From Kiloniellaceae bacterium (GTDB taxonomy: Bacteria; Pseudomonadota; Alphaproteobacteria; Kiloniellales; Kiloniellaceae), in the NCBI GenBank assembly GCA_021776195.1, contig JAJFGK010000026.1, positions 58,104 through 122,103 on the forward strand: a DNA stretch of 64,000 bases, written 5' to 3'. The position numbers and the translations under genes are program-made. The notes beneath the pieces were generated by a model. That model was not told the origin of the DNA. It searched no databases and saw nothing but the letters and a program-made list of their open reading frames with translations. This document shows positions 59,900 through 64,000 of this stretch, piece after piece; position 1 is the stretch's first letter, and every line of letters begins with the position of its first letter.

Positions 59900-60364
59900 A
59901 TGGCCGATGCCCCCCATTTTCTCATCGTCGAGGCGCGTTTCTACGCCGACATCGCCGACGAGCTGTTGCGCGGCGCCCGCGCGGCCCTGGAGACGGCCGG
60001 CGCCACCCATGAGGTCATCGCGGTCCCCGGCGCCTTCGAAGTTCCGGCGGCCATCCGCATGGCCATGCGTTCGATGGACTTTTTCGCCGGGCATCGGCGC
60101 TTCGATGGCTACATCGCGCTCGGCTGCGTGATTCGCGGCGAAACCAGCCACTACGATTATGTCTGCGGCGAGTCGGCGCGCAAGCTGCAAGACCTGGCTT
60201 GCGAACACACCCTGGCACTGGGCTATGGCATCTTGACCTGCGAAACCATGGATCAAGCCCGCGACCGTGCCCTGGTCGAGCGCAAGAACAAGGGCGGCGC
60301 GGTCGCCGAAGCCTGCCTGCGGATGCTCGAGGTGAAGCGCCAGTTTCATCTCTACCCGCGTTGA
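59900..60364 (+). CDS. ribH: 6,7-dimethyl-8-ribityllumazine synthase
   Basis: 154 residues. VIAVPGAFEVPAAIRMAMRS and the conserved GCVIRGETSHYDYVCGESAR are diagnostic, with the catalytic histidine in ETSHYDYV. It joins the pyrimidine and butanone phosphate branches. It starts 3 bases after the ribB stop and precedes nusB by 14 bases, the common rib-nusB-thiL order. Confidence 0.95.
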   Translation: MADAPHFLIVEARFYADIADELLRGARAALETAGATHEVIAVPGAFEVPAAIRMAMRSMDFFAGHRRFDGYIALGCVIRGETSHYDYVCGESARKLQDLACEHTLALGYGILTCETMDQARDRALVERKNKGGAVAEACLRMLEVKRQFHLYPR

Positions 60365-60378
60365 ACCGGATTGGCCCG

Positions 60379-60951
60379 ATGATCTCCGAAAATGACAAAG
60401 CCGGCGCTGGCCGTGCGCTCAAGCCCGGTGGACGGCGCAGCGCGGCCCGCCTCTTTGCCATTCAAGCCCTCTATCAGATCGCCGTTACCGGCATCGATCC
60501 CGACGCGGCCATCGTCGAGTTTCTCGAGGAACGGATCGAGGAAGCCGGCGCCAGGGCCGATGTCGCCGAGCCCGATCTGCCGTTCTTCACCACCCTGGTG
60601 CGCGGCATCAGCGCCGAGAGCGACGATCTGGACAACATCGTCGCTGCCGTTCTCGATCCGGGCTGGCCACTCGAGCGCCTGGAGTTGTTGCTGCGCCTGC
60701 TCTTGAAGGCCGGCGCCTACGAGCTGACCGCGCTCCCCGACGTGCCGCCAGCCGCGGTGATCAGCGAGTATGTCGATCTCGCCCACGCCTTCTTTGACGG
60801 CAAGCAGCCGGGTATGGTCAATGGTCTGCTCGACCGCCTGGCGCGGGATCTTCGTGCGGAGGCCTTTGCCGTCGAAGAGGCCGCCAAAGACGATCTCTCA
60901 GCCGACAATGCCGTCCCTTCCGACGAGTTCCAGTCCGATGGCAAGGGGTGA
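60379..60951 (+). CDS. nusB: Transcription antitermination factor NusB
   Basis: 190 residues from ATG 60379. The RNA-binding arginine-rich head (PGGRRSAARLFAIQALYQIA) is followed by the helical NusB fold; ALPDVPPAAVISEYVDLAHA and GMVNGLLDRLARDLR are family blocks. An acidic tail of ~25 residues (AKDDLSADNAVPSDEF) is longer than usual. It acts with NusE and boxA RNA in rRNA transcription. Its end overlaps thiL by 14 bases. Confidence 0.95.
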   Translation: MISENDKAGAGRALKPGGRRSAARLFAIQALYQIAVTGIDPDAAIVEFLEERIEEAGARADVAEPDLPFFTTLVRGISAESDDLDNIVAAVLDPGWPLERLELLLRLLLKAGAYELTALPDVPPAAVISEYVDLAHAFFDGKQPGMVNGLLDRLARDLRAEAFAVEEAAKDDLSADNAVPSDEFQSDGKG

Positions 60952-61921
60952 GTTCGAGCTGATCCGGGACTGCCTGGTTCCGCTCGCCGCGGGTCGGCCC
61001 GAGACCTTTGACTTGGCCAACGACGCGGCCCTGCTCGATGTCCCCGCAGGGTCGTCCCTGGTGACGACCGCCGACTGCCTGGTGGAGGGCTTGCACTTTC
61101 GAGCCGAAGACCCGCCTGGCCGGATCGCGCAAAAGGCGTTGCGGGTCAATCTCTCGGATCTCGCTGCCATGGGCGCCCAGGCTCTGGGCTACCTGCTAAC
61201 TCTGGCCCTGCCGCGGGATCATCGCGAAGGTTGGCTCGACGCGTTCGTCGCCGGCCTGAGCGAGGACCAGGCCCGGTTTGGCGCCTCGCTCTTGGGCGGC
61301 GACACGACCGGAACCGACGGTCCCTTCGTGGTCACGGTCACGGCTTTTGGGCTGGTCCCTCAGGGCCGCTGTCTGACCCGGTCGGAGGCCCGCGCCGACG
61401 ATCTGCTGTTCGTTTCGGGATCGATCGGCGATGCCGTCTTGGGCCTGCGGGCCTTGCGCGGGGATATCGTCGGCTTGACCGAGTCCGATCGGCACTTCCT
61501 GACCGACCGCTATCAGGTGCCGACGCCAAGGCTGGCCTTGGGACAGGCGCTCCTGGCCCAGGGCTTGGCCACCGCGGCGCTCGATGTCTCCGACGGCCTG
61601 GTTGCGGATCTGGGGCATATTCTTGCCGGATCCGGCCTGGGCGCGCGGGTCGAGGGTGCGTTGGTGCCGCTCTCGGCCGCGGGGCAAAAGCTCGAAGAGG
61701 GTGGCGTGGTGGCCCTGCAGGAACTGATCACCGGTGGCGACGACTATGAGCTGCTGTTCAGCGCCCCGGCAGGGCGTCGCGACCACCTGGCCGCCCTGTC
61801 ACGGGCCCTCAGTTTGCCGATCACCGAGATCGGCCAGTTGAATGCCGAGGGGACCCTCGTCGTGACCGATCGCGGCGGCCAGCCCTTGCCCCCTGATGCG
61901 GGCGGTTGGCGCCACTTCTGA
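60938..61921 (+). CDS. thiL: Thiamine-monophosphate kinase
   Basis: 327 residues from ATG 60938, inside the nusB tail. LANDAALLDVPAGSSLVTTA with ADCLVEGLHF (the usual D-x-x-V-E-G-V-H-F variant) and LRVNLSDLAAMGAQALGYLL make the AIRS-like ATP/Mg2+ site. GGDTTGTDGPFVVTVTAFG and ITGGDDYELLFSAP are diagnostic. It phosphorylates thiamine monophosphate to the active diphosphate. Confidence 0.95.
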   Translation: MARGEFELIRDCLVPLAAGRPETFDLANDAALLDVPAGSSLVTTADCLVEGLHFRAEDPPGRIAQKALRVNLSDLAAMGAQALGYLLTLALPRDHREGWLDAFVAGLSEDQARFGASLLGGDTTGTDGPFVVTVTAFGLVPQGRCLTRSEARADDLLFVSGSIGDAVLGLRALRGDIVGLTESDRHFLTDRYQVPTPRLALGQALLAQGLATAALDVSDGLVADLGHILAGSGLGARVEGALVPLSAAGQKLEEGGVVALQELITGGDDYELLFSAPAGRRDHLAALSRALSLPITEIGQLNAEGTLVVTDRGGQPLPPDAGGWRHF

Positions 61922-61989
61922 GGCCGGCCTCGCGCGGAAGGGTTAACGCCATCTTCACCATCCCGGCGCTAGCTTGAGCTGCACCCCGT

Positions 61990-62502
61990 GTGCAAATTTC
62001 CGACGAGTCCGGTGTCAGCGGTGGCGGTGAAGAAAGCCAGGTTGTGAAGAAAATTCTCATCATCGGTCTGCCGTTGCTCCTGCTCCTAGCCGGCGGCGGC
62101 GCGGCGGCCTACGTCTTCCTGCTCACGCCGGAAGACCAAGGGGCACTGGTGGAGGCCATCAAGTTCAAGCCGAAACCGGGGCGCTACGAGATCGATCCCT
62201 TTGCGATCGCGGTCTTCCAAGGCGGCAAGGTCACACACCACCTGACCATGACGCTGGCCCTGAATCTCGCCAACAAGGACGACATCGTCGAGGTCGAGAG
62301 CCGACTGCCGCTCTTGAAGGACCGAATCCTGACCCGGCTCCACGGCCTTTACGACATGCGCATTGTCCGTGAACTGGGGTTTGACAGCGCCTTGATCCGT
62401 GACCACCTGCTGAAGGTCCTCCGCGAGGCGCTGCCCAGCGATGTGGTGGTTACCGGCATCGATCTTGAGATGTCGCAAAAGAAACGCCCAGCGGGCGCAT
62501 AA
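61990..62502 (+). CDS. Membrane-anchored FliL-like protein
   Basis: 170 residues starting at GTG 61990. There is one N-terminal membrane helix (ILIIGLPLLLLLAGGGAAAY, about 22-41) and a periplasmic domain with the strand pattern of FliL: THHLTMTLALNLANKDDIVE, VESRLPLLKDRILTRLHGLY and ALPSDVVVTGIDLEMSQ at the end. No flagellar gene is near. It may be a FliL/stomatin-associated relative outside flagella, or the flagellar copy displaced. It follows thiL by 68 bases. Confidence 0.5.
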   Translation: MQISDESGVSGGGEESQVVKKILIIGLPLLLLLAGGGAAAYVFLLTPEDQGALVEAIKFKPKPGRYEIDPFAIAVFQGGKVTHHLTMTLALNLANKDDIVEVESRLPLLKDRILTRLHGLYDMRIVRELGFDSALIRDHLLKVLREALPSDVVVTGIDLEMSQKKRPAGA

Positions 62503-62616
62503 CGCACGGTCCGCACGGCATCGCTCTGGCCGACGGCCTTGAGCCCACGGCCTTCACTGGCTATTAGGAGAGGGAAGGGGCCCTCCGTCCCGCGTCTCCA
62601 GCCGTAAGGCCCCGCG

Positions 62617-63822
62617 ATGCTCCCCCGTTCCGCACTTCGCAATGTGCTGCTGCTCGCCATTTGTCAGGCGCTGGCCCTGTCGTGTCAGTCGCTCTCCATG
62701 GCGGCCTCCAGCCTGGTCGGCCAGCGTTTGGCCGACGATGTTGCCATGGCCACCCTGCCGCTGGGGCTGCAGTACTTCGGGACCATGGCGGCGACCATGC
62801 CGGCGTCGCTTCTGATGAAGAAAATCGGCAGGCGGGCCGGCCTTTCCATCGGCACGCTGTTCGGGCTCGCAGCGGGCGTTCTGACCACCAGCGGCCTCCT
62901 GATGGAGCACTTTTGGATTTTTTCGGCGGGAACCTTCTGCCTTGGCCTCTTTTCTGGCCATGTCTTCTTTTACCGCTTCGCCGCGGCCGATGCGGTGGAG
63001 CCCAAGCAGCGCAGCCGGGTGATTTCCTATGTCCTGGCTGGCGGGCTGGCCGCGGCCTTCATTGGGCCGGAGATTGCCAAGCGCGCGCGCGATCTGGTTG
63101 GCGAGGCCGAATTCGCCGGCGCTTACGCCTTTATCATGGCCCTGGCCCTGGCATCGCTGGTCCTGCTGCAGTTCATCCGCATACCGAGGCCCAGCGAGGT
63201 CGAAACCCGCAAGGGCGGCAGGCCGCTCGCCGAACTGCTGCGCAACCCGGTCCTGCCGGTGGCGATTCTCGCTGGCATGGTGGGCTATGGCGCCATGAAC
63301 ATGATCATGGTGGCGACGCCTCTGGCGACGATCGCCTATGGTCACGGATTCGATTCGGCCGCTTTGGTGATTCAGTGGCACATTGTCGGTATGTACCTGC
63401 CGTCGTTTTTCACCGGCACGCTGATTCACCGGCTCGGCGTCTATCCCATTCTGGTTCTCGGGGCCCTCACCATTCTGGCCTGCGTCGCGGTGAACCTGGC
63501 AGGCACATCGATCTACCACATCTTCGGTGCGTTGGTCCTCTTGGGCTTTGGTTGGAACTTTCTCTATGTCGGCGGTTCGACCCTGCTGACCACAACCTAT
63601 CGGCCGGAGGAAAAGGCTAAAATTCAAGGGTTTAACGATTTTGCCATCGCGGCCACCATGACTCTTTCCGCCTTCTCCACCGGCGCGGTGTTCCAAAGCC
63701 AGGGATGGCAGGCGGTCAACCTGCTGGTGGTCGGCCCGTTGCTCTTCGTCGTGGTCGCGGTTCTATGGCTGGCGGTCCGCCAGACCCGCCTGCCCCAGGA
63801 AGTGGTGCCTCCCAGCCTCTAG
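62617..63822 (+). CDS. MFS transporter (YcaD/efflux-like)
   Basis: 401 residues with about twelve membrane helices. LMKKIGRRAGLSIGTLFGLA (about 67-86) is the conserved loop 2-3 with the basic pattern; YRFAAADAVEPKQRSRVISY follows helix 4, and the second half begins after a cytoplasmic loop (RPSEVETRKGGRPLAELLRN). The C-terminal half has IHRLGVYPILVLGALTILAC. The substrate is unknown. No regulator is adjacent. Confidence 0.8.
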   Translation: MLPRSALRNVLLLAICQALALSCQSLSMAASSLVGQRLADDVAMATLPLGLQYFGTMAATMPASLLMKKIGRRAGLSIGTLFGLAAGVLTTSGLLMEHFWIFSAGTFCLGLFSGHVFFYRFAAADAVEPKQRSRVISYVLAGGLAAAFIGPEIAKRARDLVGEAEFAGAYAFIMALALASLVLLQFIRIPRPSEVETRKGGRPLAELLRNPVLPVAILAGMVGYGAMNMIMVATPLATIAYGHGFDSAALVIQWHIVGMYLPSFFTGTLIHRLGVYPILVLGALTILACVAVNLAGTSIYHIFGALVLLGFGWNFLYVGGSTLLTTTYRPEEKAKIQGFNDFAIAATMTLSAFSTGAVFQSQGWQAVNLLVVGPLLFVVVAVLWLAVRQTRLPQEVVPPSL

Positions 63823-64000
63823 CGTCGTGACCCGAAGTCGTTCCCCAGAGCTTGCCGTTACAAGCTGTTGCCTTCGCGGGCCGCTTCTGGCATTTTCCGC
63901 GCGCTTTTTTGGGGGCTCGCGCGTTTGGGGTCAAACGGGCGGCACAAGGGTCTGACGGCAAGCCTCGTTCGAGGCGCCGGTTCATCGCTAACAAGGAAAC
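63823..64000. other. Intergenic sequence at the window end
   Basis: About 180 bases with no open frame that can be supported. It is probably the leader of a gene beyond the window. I see no tRNA or clear terminator. Confidence 0.4.

Noticed and set aside
1..64000. tRNA, rRNA, CRISPR array, riboswitch ahead of rib, thi or cob genes
   Set aside because: I looked for conserved arms, repeat-spacer periodicity and riboswitch cores by eye and found none I could support.

Overview
This 64 kb window is a high-GC chromosomal segment from an alphaproteobacterium, most likely a Rhodospirillales/Kiloniellales-type marine heterotroph. The clues are the CpaB-to-TadC (Tad) order, the alphaproteobacterial small families (DUF6481, DUF6898), an LdtR-like MarR protein, a DmdA-like DMSP demethylase and a BetC-like choline sulfatase. 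The species assignment is inference. I see no tRNA, rRNA, CRISPR array or intact insertion sequence. About 63 protein genes are supported, many joined by 4-base stop/start overlaps.

Region by region. 0-9.6 kb: the end of a molybdopterin oxidoreductase, a PH-like membrane protein, an amine-catabolism pair (class III aminotransferase plus PuuB-like oxidase), a divergent DmpA-like S58 peptidase coupled to an MFS exporter, an ArsR regulator and a second MFS gene. 9.8-18.9 kb: a Tad pilus core (TadD-like TPR, TadC, TadB, CpaF, CpaE, CpaD, CpaC, CpaB) without pilin, prepilin peptidase or TadE/F/G. 19.4-22.9 kb: a PAP2-type membrane enzyme, then a HAD phosphatase translationally coupled to cobyric acid synthase. 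23.1-30.5 kb: an MttB-superfamily methyltransferase, a dimethylglycine/sarcosine-dehydrogenase-like flavoprotein with folate domains, a betainyl-CoA-type thioesterase, a GbdR/CdhR-like regulator and a convergent DmdA-like folate methyltransferase. 30.5-33.3 kb: a lower-GC patch with a coiled-coil protein and an unassigned DNA-binding-like/membrane-protein gene pair behind a perfect 19-base palindrome.

33.3-37.9 kb: valine catabolism (isobutyryl-CoA dehydrogenase, a tiny four-cysteine protein, HIBYL-CoA hydrolase, MmsB), interrupted by a GIY-YIG gene bracketed by palindromic repeats, then an LdtR-like regulator. 38.0-39.2 kb: glutaryl-CoA dehydrogenase. 39.4-42.8 kb: a small protein and a four-gene mini-cluster (acyl-AMP ligase, GNAT, acyl carrier protein, SAM methyltransferase). 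42.9-50.4 kb: choline sulfatase divergent from a complete Liv-type ABC importer, a TPR-like protein and an orphan HicA-like protein. 50.4-54.5 kb: a second MttB-family gene coupled to a TetR regulator and divergent from a cupin/flavin-oxidase pair. 54.7-64 kb: housekeeping genes rpiB, glyA, nrdR, ribD, ribE, ribB(X), ribH, nusB, thiL, then a FliL-like protein and an MFS transporter.

The unifying theme is degradation of methylated nitrogen and sulfur osmolytes and channelling of one-carbon units to tetrahydrofolate: choline-O-sulfate hydrolysis, two non-pyrrolysine MttB proteins, folate-dependent demethylation, GlyA and a corrinoid-synthesis gene. The least explained systems are the two MttB loci, which lack any neighbouring corrinoid protein, and the adenylation/ACP/GNAT/methyltransferase mini-cluster.
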